A DNA stretch of 64,000 nt from Desulfobulbaceae bacterium (GTDB lineage: Bacteria; Desulfobacterota; Desulfobulbia; Desulfobulbales; Desulfocapsaceae), in the NCBI GenBank assembly GCA_011390165.1, contig JAABSV010000001.1:143229-207228 (forward strand). The letters are read 5' to 3'. The number at the start of each line of letters is the position of its first letter. Position 1 is the stretch's first letter. Positions 52,538 through 61,820 of the stretch are shown here, piece after piece. The notes beneath the pieces were generated by a model. The model made no database searches, was not told where the DNA came from, and saw only the letters and a program-made list of their open reading frames with translations. A program made the translations under genes and the position numbers.

Positions 52538-52572
52538 CTGGGCCAGGGGCGATTATTTGCCCGGTGCCATCC

Positions 52573-53052
52573 TCAAATATCCAACCGCACCCATCTGGTG
52601 CAGTAGCGGTGGGCCACCTCCAATAGCTTTTTCCGGTACGCCGCCCCGACAACCAGGACCTCGAGGCCACCAGCCTGTGTCCGGCCGATTAGCAGACCCT
52701 GGACCAGCACCACGGTCTCCCCCTGGCCGAGGCAGCGGAGAGGGCCGGCCAGCGACCGCAGGGCCAGTTCGTCGTCCTGGGCGAGAAAATAGGCGGTCTG
52801 GGCCATTGCCTGAAAAAGATGCTTGCTCTGGCCGCCCGCCTCGCCGACCAAGGCCCGGATATGGCCGGCCTCGGTCAACGCCTGTTCCGGAACGACGATG
52901 ACAGCAACATAGGCCAGTTCTTCTCCCTTCCCGGCTACCCGAACCAGTGCTGATGCCTGCACAGCCTGCACCCCCCAGGCAGACCGGTCGCCAGGCTGAC
53001 GCTGCTGCCGACTATGGCCTCTGCCATGATGATTTGACAATTTTGCCGCCAT
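52573..53052 (-). CDS. Hypothetical protein upstream of the DUF166 gene
   Basis: Roughly 159 residues if started at 53052; the true start is uncertain because no good ribosome-binding site is seen and the frame is open to 53175, where it becomes an implausible poly-Gly leader overlapping the radical SAM gene. The credible part begins near VQASALVRVAGKGEELAYVAV and alternates strand and helix, ending RYCTRWVRLDI. No family was recognised. Supports for a real gene are the same strand and short gap (35 bp) to the DUF166 gene. Confidence 0.4.
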   Translation of the reverse strand: MAAKLSNHHGRGHSRQQRQPGDRSAWGVQAVQASALVRVAGKGEELAYVAVIVVPEQALTEAGHIRALVGEAGGQSKHLFQAMAQTAYFLAQDDELALRSLAGPLRCLGQGETVVLVQGLLIGRTQAGGLEVLVVGAAYRKKLLEVAHRYCTRWVRLDI

Positions 53053-53112
53053 CCGGTATGAAGATGGGGCAAGGTATCTCCGGCAACACCGCCGCCCCCG
53101 TCCGCGACCCCC

Positions 53113-54378
53113 ATGACCACCACCGCCACCTCCCCCCCCTGCTCCGTACACCTGGCCAAAGAGGGCAGCCGACAACGGCTGAGGATCAGCTACCCCCTAC
53201 CCCGTGGTCGCTACCACCTCGTCGACACCCCCACCGCCACCCTCCATTTCGACCTGAACGGCGACATCCTCCGAGCCAGGGGCAAGAAAAGCGACTGGCC
53301 TCACCCGCACGAATGGCTGCAACGGACCCGGGGCAACGACTGGGTCTACTACTCCACCGGCGGCTACACCGGGGTCTTTGAGGCGACAGGCGAGTACTAT
53401 CTGCCCAACCACACCTACCCAACCAATAGCATCCTGGGCGGCCAGCCCTTTGCCCTGCCCCCGGTTCAGAGCCTCCTTGCCAACTGGCCGCACCTCTTGG
53501 CCCGGGCGGCGGTGCAGCCGGGACTGCCGGCGGCCACCACTGCCTTCCTGCAGCAAGCAGTCAGCCACACTCCAACCTTCCTGCAGCAGCAAGCCGACGA
53601 ATTCCGGGCCATCGTCGGCGGCCGGATCTCGGTTCTGCCACCGGATGCCCGCCACGTCGACTACGTCCTGCTGCCGCTCACCATCGCCCGGGGCTGCCTC
53701 TATAAATGCGCCTTCTGCCGGGTGAAAAACGGGCAAGAGTTCCAGCCTCTGCCCGAGGCGGCGATCGTCCGCCAACTCGAGCAACTCCGCGCCCATTTTG
53801 CCGACGATCTGGGGAACTGCAACGGCATCTTTCTCGGCGAACACGATGCCCTGGCCGCACCGCCACAGCTGATCCTGACCGCCCTGGCTGCCGGTCACCG
53901 CTGCCTGGACTCCACACCTGCCTACCTGGACGATCGCCACTGCTTCCTTTTCGGCTCGGTGGGGGCCCTGCTGGCAGCACCGGAATGGCTCTTTGCCGAC
54001 CTCGCCCAAGGGCCGGGCATGACCGTGATCAACATAGGCTACGAATCGGCCGACCAGGCAACCCTCGACCACCTTGGGAAACCGATTACCACCAACGAGG
54101 TCCGGGCGGCCTTCCGCCGGGCCCGGGAAATCAACCAACGTTACCCGAACCTGGAGATCACCGGCAATTTTTTACTGGACGAAGAACTGCCGGTCGGCCA
54201 TTACCCGAGTGTCCTGGCCCTGATTCGCGAGGGGTTCACCCACCACCTGCCGAAAGGCTGCGTCTATTTTTCACCTCGACGCTTTGCCGCCCCCAGCCGG
54301 CATCGACTGCTGGCCTTTCTCGAGTTGAAACGGTTGAGCCGCTTACCGGCCTACCTCTACATTATCCAGCGGCTGTAG
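53113..54378 (+). CDS. Radical SAM protein
   Basis: A 421-residue radical SAM enzyme with the cluster motif CLYKCAFC (CxxxCxxC) at about residues 196-203, well inside the chain, preceded by about 190 residues without a recognised domain. Other radical SAM strands follow (GIFLGEHDALAAPP, MTVINIGYESADQATLDHLGKP, LEITGNFLLDEELP), resembling the Elp3/B12-like TIM barrel. Substrate is unknown. The gene is divergent from the hypothetical at 52573 and precedes the formyl-THF cyclo-ligase by 49 bp, so it may share its transcript. Confidence 0.85.
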   Translation: MTTTATSPPCSVHLAKEGSRQRLRISYPLPRGRYHLVDTPTATLHFDLNGDILRARGKKSDWPHPHEWLQRTRGNDWVYYSTGGYTGVFEATGEYYLPNHTYPTNSILGGQPFALPPVQSLLANWPHLLARAAVQPGLPAATTAFLQQAVSHTPTFLQQQADEFRAIVGGRISVLPPDARHVDYVLLPLTIARGCLYKCAFCRVKNGQEFQPLPEAAIVRQLEQLRAHFADDLGNCNGIFLGEHDALAAPPQLILTALAAGHRCLDSTPAYLDDRHCFLFGSVGALLAAPEWLFADLAQGPGMTVINIGYESADQATLDHLGKPITTNEVRAAFRRAREINQRYPNLEITGNFLLDEELPVGHYPSVLALIREGFTHHLPKGCVYFSPRRFAAPSRHRLLAFLELKRLSRLPAYLYIIQRL

Positions 54379-54427
54379 TCGGGCGGCCTCGGCCGACTCA
54401 GCCCGCCTCCCTATCGGAGATCCAACC

Positions 54428-55036
54428 ATGTCATCCCCCACCACCCCCCAGGACCCCGGCCAGATCCGGCAAAGCCGCTTAGCCGCCCGCGACCGGCTCG
54501 GGCCGGAGGAGATTAAGGATAAATCCCGAGCAATTACTGAGCGGCTGCTGCAGTTGCCGGTGATCAGCACAGCCCAGACACTCTTTGTCTACGTCAGTTT
54601 CCGCAGTGAAGTGGCGACAGGGCTGTTGATCGACCAACTGCTGGCCATGGGCAAAAATGTGGCCGTGCCGATCACCCGGGTGGCGGCAAAACGCCTCGAT
54701 GCCATCCGTATCCAGGACAGGGTCAGCGATCTGGTACCGGGTTACTGCCGGATTCCGGAGCCCCGACCGGAACTGTGCACCAACGGATTGGTCCCCCCCT
54801 CCGCCATCGAGGCGATCATTTTACCCGGCTCGGTCTTTGACGAGCGGGGGGGGCGTTTTGGTTACGGTGGTGGCTACTACGACCGTTTTGTCGCCGCCAC
54901 CCCCAAAGCCTGGCGGCTCGGCCTGGCCTACGAACTGCAGATCATCCCCCTCGCCCCTCTGGCCCCCCATGACGAACTGCTCGACCTGGTGGTCACCGAG
55001 TCGCGGGTTATCAGCGGCCTGATGCGTCGATCCTGA
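54428..55036 (+). CDS. 5-formyltetrahydrofolate cyclo-ligase
   Basis: A 202-residue enzyme converting 5-formyl-THF to methenyl-THF with ATP, rescuing a dead-end folate. The C-terminal motif RGGRFGYGGGYYDRF is diagnostic, with ILPGSVFD just before and AVPITRV-like VAVPITRVAAKR and the N-terminal RDRLGPEEI basic region also present. GGAGA precedes the ATG. In this folate-heavy genome region it supports the Wood-Ljungdahl folate pool. The downstream hairpin at 55109-55134 may end its message. Confidence 0.92.
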   Translation: MSSPTTPQDPGQIRQSRLAARDRLGPEEIKDKSRAITERLLQLPVISTAQTLFVYVSFRSEVATGLLIDQLLAMGKNVAVPITRVAAKRLDAIRIQDRVSDLVPGYCRIPEPRPELCTNGLVPPSAIEAIILPGSVFDERGGRFGYGGGYYDRFVAATPKAWRLGLAYELQIIPLAPLAPHDELLDLVVTESRVISGLMRRS

Positions 55037-55108
55037 CGCAACCGACTCCAGCCAGTTGGACCCCACCGGCCGCACAGCCCAGCAAATCTGACAGCGAACC
55101 CGGCAGAC

Positions 55109-55134
55109 AGGCACCGCGTGCAAGCACGGTGCCT
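55109..55134. terminator. Hairpin between converging genes
   Basis: AGGCACCG and CGGTGCCT form a perfect 8-bp stem with a ten-base loop between the converging cyclo-ligase and fdhA genes. It lacks a U-tract on either side, so termination is plausible but not certain. Confidence 0.45.
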
Positions 55135-55141
55135 GCCCCTG

Positions 55142-57823
55142 TCACGGCTGGGCGATCTTGTCGACCCGGACGGCGCAAACCTTGGTTTCCGGGATCTTGG
55201 CTACCGGATCACGGGCCGGGTTGGTCAGGACGTTGGTCGGGCTTTCAGCAAAATGAAAGGTCATTGAGACCAGGCCAGGCGGGCAAACCTGACTGAGGCT
55301 GGTACGCACCGTCATCGTCCCGCGCCGGGATGTCACCTGGACCATCTCCTTATCTGCCAGGCCAAGCGCTTTCGCATCGCGCGGGTTTATTTTCAGCAAC
55401 TCCTCGCTGTTGAGCTGCTCCAGACCAGCTACCCGGCGGGTCATACTGCCGCTATGGTAGTGGAAGAGACTGCGGTCGGTGGTCAGTACCAGCGGGTATT
55501 CCCCATCGGGAAGTTCGTCTGCATCCCTGAAGGCCAGGGGGATCATTTTGGCTTTGCCGCTGGCCGTGCCAAACCGCTCAACATGCAAGGTGGGCGTGCC
55601 GGGATGATCCTTGTCCGGGCATGGCCATTGCAGCCCCGCGCCTTCCAGGCGGGGGTAGCTTATCCCGCCGTAGCTGGGGGTAAGCGAGGCGATCTCCACC
55701 ATGATCTCCTCTGGCCCGGAAAAGTCAAACCCCTTAGCCCCCATCTTACCGGCAAGTTCTGCGACAATTTGCCAATCCGGCTTGGCCTCACCCCGGGGGG
55801 CGATAGCCTGGCGAACCCGCTGAACCCGCCGTTCGGTGTTGGTAAAAGTACCGTCTTTTTCGGCAAAGGTGGCGGCCGGTAAAACCACATCGGCCAGCAG
55901 CGCTGTTTCGGTCAGAAAAATATCCTGAACGACCAGAAAATCCAGGTTTTTGAGCGCGGCAATGGCGTGGTTGGCATTCGCCTCGGTGAGTACCGGGTTC
56001 TCCCCGACCAGGTAGAGTGATTTGATTGTCCCGTCGTACATCCGGTCAAAAACTTCTCCGAGGGTCAGACCGGGGTCCGGGGACAGTGACAGGCCCCAGG
56101 CCGATTCGAATTTCTCCCGGACTTTGGGGTCGTTGACCTGCTGATAACCGGGATAGACATTAGGTAGACCGCCCATGTCACAGGAGCCCTGGACGTTGTT
56201 CTGCCCGCGCAGGGGGTTGACCCCGGAGGCAAATTTGCCGAGATTTCCGGTAAGCAGGGCAAGATTGCTTACCGCCCAGACATTGTCGGTGCCATGGCTG
56301 TGCTGGGTAATTCCCATACAGTATAAAATGGAGGCGGGCCCGTAGCCGGCGTACATCCTGGCTGCGGCGACGATCTGTTCGGCAGGCACACCGGTGATTG
56401 CCGCTACCCGCTCCGGAGAAAAATCGGCAAGAGAGGCGACAAAGGCCTCATAATCCTCACAACGGGCCTGGATGAAAGCCATATCGGCAAGCCCCTCATC
56501 AACAATGACCCGGGCCATACCCATCAGGAGTGGAACGTCGGTTCCCGGGCGATGCTGGAGGTGTAGGGTGGCATGACGGCAGAGATCAATCTTTTTCGGG
56601 TTGGCAACAATCAACCGGGCCCCGTTCCGGGCGGCTTTTTTTACCTGCAGGGCAAGCACCGGATGGGCTTGGGTGGTGTTGGTCCCCACGGCGAGGATGG
56701 TGGCTGCTTCGCCTATTTCGGCAATGGAGTTGGTCATCGAACCACTTCCCAGGGCTGTGGCCAGACCGGCCACGGTTGGGGAGTGTCAGAGTCGGGCACA
56801 ATGGTCGATGTTATTGGTTTGCATCACCGCCCGGGTGAATTTTTGTATCAGGTAATTATCCTCATTGGTTATTCGTGCTGAGGCAAGGGCTGCAAACTGC
56901 TCTCCTTTATGCTCGGAAAAATTGGCGGCAACCCGTTCGAGCGCTTCATCCCAACTAGCCGGAACCAGCACGCCGTCTTTTCTGACCAGCGGCGTAGTCA
57001 GTCGGTCCGGGTGATTGATAAATTTAAAACCATAGCGACCTTTTACACAGAGACTTCCCCGGTTAACCGGGTTATCCCGGTCGCCGCGCACCCCAACTAC
57101 CTTCTCACCTCGTACCCCAAGCAGTATGCCGCAGCCCACTCCACAGTAAGTGCAGACCGATTTGACTTCCCGCATCGAGATCGGGCTTTCCTTCGGGGCT
57201 AGGGCGGCCACCGGACAGCGGGCCACACATTCGCCGCAGGATTCGCAGCAGGACTGTGTGATCGGTTTGTTGCCGAGGGTCCCGACAGTGGTGTGCACCC
57301 CCCGCCGGACGTAGTCGATGGCGTTGATATTCTGTAATTCGTCACAGGTGCGGACACATATCCCGCACAGAACGCACTTGCTGTGGTCAATATCAAAAAA
57401 TGGGTTGGAGCTATCGATAGGCAGCTGCCGAACTGAGCGCCGGTAGCGTTTCAGGCTCTCCTGGGTAATACCGACATAGCTGGCGACCCGCTGCAATTCG
57501 CAGTTGGCATCCCTGCTGCAGGTCAGGCAGGTCATCGGATGATTGGCCACCAGCAGTTCCACGGTGCTCTTTCGTATTCGCTGCACCTCAGGATCCTCGG
57601 TGCTGATCACCATCCCCTCCTTAACCGGCAGTTTACAGGAGATCGATATTTTCCAGTCATCGACTTTCACCACACAGACCCGGCACAGACCGGCCGGAAC
57701 CAGATCGGGATGGTTACAGAGATTGGGGATATACAGTCCATTCGCCAAGGCGGCTTGGAGGACGGTACTGCCCTCATCGGCACGCAACTGGAGCCCATCT
57801 ATGGTAAGGGTTACTTTCTTCAT
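55142..57823 (-). CDS. fdhA: Formate dehydrogenase catalytic subunit, selenocysteine-containing, NuoG-like N terminus
   Basis: An 893-residue molybdo/tungstopterin enzyme read through an in-frame TGA at 56788-56786 (codon 346). The local sequence NNIDHCARL-U-HSPTVAGLA is the classic formate dehydrogenase active site. N-terminal cofactor motifs in order: [2Fe-2S] Cys36/47/50/63; His95/Cys99/102/108 cluster; two 4Fe-4S sets (Cys150-160; Cys193-203); then CTYCGVGC (Cys224-231) of the pterin domain. The layout equals NuoG-type FdhA of NAD-linked or bifurcating formate dehydrogenases. AGGAGG precedes the ATG, inside the stop region of the NuoF-like gene. A SECIS hairpin follows the UGA. Confidence 0.95.
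56757..56773 (-). promoter_or_regulatory. Bacterial SECIS element of fdhA
   Basis: Twelve bases after the UGA on the minus strand, GTGGCC and GGCCAC form a perfect 6-bp stem with the apical loop GGTCT, the same loop sequence known from the E. coli fdhF SECIS. It recruits SelB with Sec-tRNA. Confidence 0.88.
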
Positions 57824-59710
57824 TTACGACTCCTCCTGCTTGACTTTTGGCGAAACACAGGCGATGGCACTGAATTTCTTCGGGCATTTTTCCAGGCAGA
57901 CCCCGCATTGCACACAGAGCGCCTGATCGATGGAGTGTATTTTTTTCTTCTCTCCGGAGATCGCCTGCACCGGGCAGGACTTGGCGCAGAGGGTACAACC
58001 GACACATTTCTCCTTATCTATGACATAGGAGATCAAAGACTTACAAACCTTGGCCGGACAGCAGCGGTCGTTGATGTGTGCCTCGTACTCGTCGCGGAAG
58101 TAGCGGAGGGTGGTCAGTACCGGGTTGGCCGCAGTCTGTCCGAGGCCGCACACCGAACCGCCGTGCACCGAATGGCTCAATTCGTACAACAGGTCCATGT
58201 CCTCGGGTTTACCTCGGCCACTGCAGATATCCTTCAGGATGTCTAAAAGCTGCTTGGTGCCGAGCCGGCAGGGAACACACTGGCCGCAGGACTCGATTTC
58301 GGTAAAGTCCAGGAAGTACCGGGCAACATCGACCATACAGGTCTTTTCGTCCATCACCACCATGCCACCGGAACCCATAATCGAGCCGGCGGCGTCGAGA
58401 GAATCGTAATCGATCGGCGTGTCAAGCAGCGATTCTGGCAGACAGCCGCCGGACGGGCCACCGGTCTGTACCGCCTTGAACTGGCCGCCATCGGCGATCC
58501 CCCCCCCGATGTCGTAGATGATATCGCGCAAGGTTATCCCCATCGGCACCTCAATCAGGCCACAGTTCTGTACCTTGCCGGTGAGGGCAAAGATTGCGGT
58601 ACCGGTGCTCTTCTCCGTGCCGACGCTGGCAAACCACTCCGCCCCCCTGGTAATGATCATCGGCGCGGAGGAGAAGGTTTTGACGTTGTTGAGCAGGGTC
58701 GGCTTGTCATAGAGGCCGACTTCGGTGGTCCGTGGTCTAGGCGCCACCCGGGGCATTCCCCTCTTCCCTTCGATGGAGAGGGTCAATGCCGTCGACTCCC
58801 CGCAGACAAAGGCGCCAGCGCCTGGAAAGATACGGATCTCAAAGGAAAAGTTTGTCCCTAGGATGTTCTGGCCGAGAAATCCGAACTCGTGGGCCTGCTG
58901 GATGGCCCGTTCCAGGCGGCGAATGGCCAGAGGATACTCGGCCCGGACATATATATAACCGGTATCGGCTCCTATAGTATAGCCGGCGATGATCATTCCC
59001 TCCAACACCGAGTGGGGGTCACCTTCGATCACCGCCCGATCCATGAAGGCCCCCGGGTCGCCTTCGTCGGCGTTGCAGACGACGTACTTCTGCGTCCCCT
59101 TGGCCTTGAGCCCGGCCTCCCATTTTCGCCCGGCCGGAAAACCGCCACCGCCCCGGCCCCGCAGGCCGGACCGTTTCATCACGTCGACTACCTCTTCCTG
59201 TCGCATGCCAAGGGCCTTGTTCAGTCCGATGTAGCCGTCATTGGCGATGTAGTGGTTGATATTGGTCGGGTCGATGGTCCCACAGTTGCGGAAGACCCGC
59301 CTCTCCTGCGGTTTGAAGGCCGGAGTGCTGAGGATATTCGGAATGCCGGCGATTTCACCTTCGCCGAAGACCCCCAGAGCGTATTTGGCAAGGGGGTCGT
59401 CTCCGAGCAGGAAGGCGGCAACGATTTCCCGGGCCATCTCGGCCGTGACGTTACGGTAACTGACCGTGGCCCAGCCGGGCTTCTTGATGTTGACCAGTGG
59501 TTCGGCATAACAGGGGCCGATGCAGCCCACCTCCACCAGGGCGGCGTCAATCCCCTTGGCCTGGAGTTCTTCCTCGAAGGCCTTGACCACCGCCATGGCT
59601 CCGGCCGAACGTCCACAGGTAGCGGTACCAACCGTAATCTGCGGCCTGCCACCGTTGTTCAGCGCCTCCCACTCCAGATTCGCTTGCGCTTGAATCTCTG
59701 CAAATGTCAT
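57824..59710 (-). CDS. NuoF-like diaphorase subunit of formate dehydrogenase (HydB/HylB type)
   Basis: A 628-residue flavoprotein. Residues 1-110 form a thioredoxin-like [2Fe-2S] domain (Cys32, Cys63, Cys67). The NuoF core follows: RGRGGGGFPAGRKWE (NADH/FMN), NADEGDPGAFMDR, GAGAFVCGESTAL, an SLBB segment and the 4Fe-4S motif ESCGQCVPCR. The C terminus adds two ferredoxin clusters (CVGCTLCAKSC and CVQCGVCLEKC). This extended form is found in electron-bifurcating hydrogenases and formate dehydrogenases. Its ATG overlaps the stop of the NuoE-like gene (ATGA) and its stop abuts the fdhA ATG, so all three are tightly coupled. Confidence 0.94.
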   Translation of the reverse strand: MTFAEIQAQANLEWEALNNGGRPQITVGTATCGRSAGAMAVVKAFEEELQAKGIDAALVEVGCIGPCYAEPLVNIKKPGWATVSYRNVTAEMAREIVAAFLLGDDPLAKYALGVFGEGEIAGIPNILSTPAFKPQERRVFRNCGTIDPTNINHYIANDGYIGLNKALGMRQEEVVDVMKRSGLRGRGGGGFPAGRKWEAGLKAKGTQKYVVCNADEGDPGAFMDRAVIEGDPHSVLEGMIIAGYTIGADTGYIYVRAEYPLAIRRLERAIQQAHEFGFLGQNILGTNFSFEIRIFPGAGAFVCGESTALTLSIEGKRGMPRVAPRPRTTEVGLYDKPTLLNNVKTFSSAPMIITRGAEWFASVGTEKSTGTAIFALTGKVQNCGLIEVPMGITLRDIIYDIGGGIADGGQFKAVQTGGPSGGCLPESLLDTPIDYDSLDAAGSIMGSGGMVVMDEKTCMVDVARYFLDFTEIESCGQCVPCRLGTKQLLDILKDICSGRGKPEDMDLLYELSHSVHGGSVCGLGQTAANPVLTTLRYFRDEYEAHINDRCCPAKVCKSLISYVIDKEKCVGCTLCAKSCPVQAISGEKKKIHSIDQALCVQCGVCLEKCPKKFSAIACVSPKVKQEES

Positions 59711-60162
59711 GCGGTATTCCTCCCAGTGATAATCTCGGAGACCATTTTGGGGGTCAGTTTCGCTTCAACATCCTCGTCGATCATAATACAGGGAGCCAAG
59801 GCACAACAGCCGATGCAGGCCACCGTTTCTAGGGTGTACTCAAGATCTTTGGTGGTTTCCCCCTCGACGATACCCAAGGTCCGCTCGGTTTCTTCAAGGA
59901 TCTTTTCCGCACCTCGAACATGACAGGCCGTGCCGCGACACACCATGATCGTGTGTTTGCCCCTTGGTGTAAAGCGAAACTGCGCGTAAAACGAGGCGAC
60001 GGCATAGACACGACTCTCAGGCAGGCCGGTCGTTCGGGCAATTTCCGCCATCGCGTCATCCGGCAAGTAGCCAAGTGCAGCCTGAACCTGCTGCAGAATC
60101 GGTATCAGCATATCACGTTTCCCCTTATAGGGGGCCAGTACGGTTTGCAAACGTTCTTCCAT
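59707..60162 (-). CDS. NuoE-like [2Fe-2S] subunit of formate dehydrogenase (HydC/HylC type)
   Basis: A 151-residue thioredoxin-fold protein. The four cysteine ligands are in VCRGTACHVRG and ACIGCCALAPC, the NuoE/HydC pattern. It passes electrons between the NuoF-like FMN site and the rest of the complex. AAGGAGG lies eight bases before the ATG at 60162; an earlier in-frame ATG at 60189 is less likely. First gene of the three-subunit formate dehydrogenase set, 143 bp downstream of nfnB. Confidence 0.94.
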   Translation of the reverse strand: MEERLQTVLAPYKGKRDMLIPILQQVQAALGYLPDDAMAEIARTTGLPESRVYAVASFYAQFRFTPRGKHTIMVCRGTACHVRGAEKILEETERTLGIVEGETTKDLEYTLETVACIGCCALAPCIMIDEDVEAKLTPKMVSEIITGRNTA

Positions 60163-60305
60163 CTGATTTACCTCCTTGATTTTTACCACCCGTCTCGATT
60201 ACGTGTTTGCGGCAGCACCCCTTCGGCACAGCAGGCACCAACTACCCATATCTCCGGACCGAATTTTCTTGGCCGATCGACCATGACTCGACTCGGCGGC
60301 GCCTG

Positions 60306-61718
60306 TCACCAACCGAGGGTCAGGTAGTCGTGCATGGAATCGGCGGCATCGCGGCCGGCACCCATGGCGAGAATTACCGTGGCCGCGCCGGTAACGATAT
60401 CTCCCCCGGCCCACACCCCTTTCTTGGTGGTCTTGCCGGTTCTCGGGTTGGCAACAACATTACCCCAACGATTGAGTTGCATATCCGGGGTCTCGCTGGT
60501 CAACAGCGGATTTGCTCCGGAGCCGACAGCGACGATGCACAGGTCGCAGGCCAGTTCGAACTCCGAGCCCTTGACCGCCACCGGCCGACGCCGGCCGGAG
60601 TCGTCAGGTTCGCCAAGTTCCATGCGCAGACACTCCATCCCGGTGAGCCGGCCTCGGTCGTTGCCGAGGTAGCGGGTCGGGTTGGTAAGGAGGAAGAGTT
60701 CAATCCCCTCCTCCTCGGCGTGATGGATTTCGGCCTTACGGGCGGGCATCTCTTCACGGGAACGGCGGTAGACGATCTTGACGCTTTCAGCACCAAGGCG
60801 CATCGCGGTGCGGGCGCTGTCCATCGCCACGTTACCGGCGCCAAGTACCACAACGTTTTTGCCGATCGGAATCGGAGTGTCCACCTCCGGATATTTGTAC
60901 GCTTTCATCAGGTTGGCACGGGTGAGGTACTCGTTGGCGGAAAGAATGCCGACCAGGTTCTCCCCGGGGATGTTCATGAAGCGTGGCAGGCCGGCGCCGA
61001 CGCCGACGTAGATGGCGTCGTAGCCCTCTTCGAACAGCTCGTCAAGGGAGACCGTCCGGCCGACCACGGCGTTACACTGGATGCTCACCCCGAGGCGGGC
61101 GAGAAAGTTGACCTCCTGGGCAACAATGGCCTTGGGCAGGCGGAATTCTGGAATCCCGTAGACCAGCACCCCACCGGGCTTGTGGAAGGCTTCATAAATT
61201 GTCACGTCGTGGCCTTTGACGATCAAGTCGCCGGCAACGGTCAGTCCGGAGGGGCCAGATCCGACCACCGCCACCTTCTTGCCCGTGGGGGAGGCTTTGG
61301 GCGGCAGTTCACCGCTGCCGTTTTCCCTCTCGTAATCGGCGCAAAAGCGCTCCAGGTTACCGATGGCCACCGGCTCACCTTTTTTGCCGACGATGCATTT
61401 GCCCTCGCACTGCACCTCCTGCGGGCAGACCCGGCCACAGACAGCCGGCAGGGCGTTTTTGCTCCAGAGATTGCGGATCGCTCCGGTCATATCCCCCTGG
61501 GCAATCAGTTCGATGAATCCGGGAATATCAACCCCGACCGGGCAGCCGGCAACGCAGCCCGGCTTTTTACACTGCAGGCAGCGGGCTGCTTCTTCCTGAG
61601 CCATTTTCACCGTGTAGCCGGTAGGCACTTCCAGAAAATTCCTCGCCCTGACCTTTGGCTCCTGTTCGGGCATCGGTACCCGCCCCTTTTGCCCCTTTTT
61701 CTCTGCTGTAATGGCCAT
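60306..61718 (-). CDS. nfnB: NfnB: NADPH-binding subunit of NADH-dependent ferredoxin:NADP+ oxidoreductase (GltD-like)
   Basis: A 470-residue flavoprotein of the glutamate-synthase small-subunit family. N-terminal cluster cysteines are in CLQCKKPGCVAGCP and VCGRVCPQEVQCEGKC; the FAD loop is VVGSGPSGLTVAGDL and the NADPH loop VVLGAGNVAMDSART; the C-terminal GVWAGGDIVTGAATV is conserved. No large glutamate synthase is nearby, while nfnA is directly upstream, so this is the bifurcating transhydrogenase form rather than GltD. GGAGG precedes the ATG. It interconverts NADPH, NADH and reduced ferredoxin. Confidence 0.93.
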   Translation of the reverse strand: MAITAEKKGQKGRVPMPEQEPKVRARNFLEVPTGYTVKMAQEEAARCLQCKKPGCVAGCPVGVDIPGFIELIAQGDMTGAIRNLWSKNALPAVCGRVCPQEVQCEGKCIVGKKGEPVAIGNLERFCADYERENGSGELPPKASPTGKKVAVVGSGPSGLTVAGDLIVKGHDVTIYEAFHKPGGVLVYGIPEFRLPKAIVAQEVNFLARLGVSIQCNAVVGRTVSLDELFEEGYDAIYVGVGAGLPRFMNIPGENLVGILSANEYLTRANLMKAYKYPEVDTPIPIGKNVVVLGAGNVAMDSARTAMRLGAESVKIVYRRSREEMPARKAEIHHAEEEGIELFLLTNPTRYLGNDRGRLTGMECLRMELGEPDDSGRRRPVAVKGSEFELACDLCIVAVGSGANPLLTSETPDMQLNRWGNVVANPRTGKTTKKGVWAGGDIVTGAATVILAMGAGRDAADSMHDYLTLGW

Positions 61719-61820
61719 AACATCCTCCGCGGTGGCCAGTCAGGGCCACGCCTGTTGAAAAAAAATGATCGTCAGCGAATGCTCTGTTCAGCGCAACTTC
61801 TCTACCGAGGAACTCCTCAG

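Noticed and set aside
56786..56788. Stop codon splitting fdhA into two ORFs, suggesting a pseudogene
   Set aside because: The TGA is at the invariant selenocysteine position, both sides are intact in one frame, and a SECIS hairpin follows.
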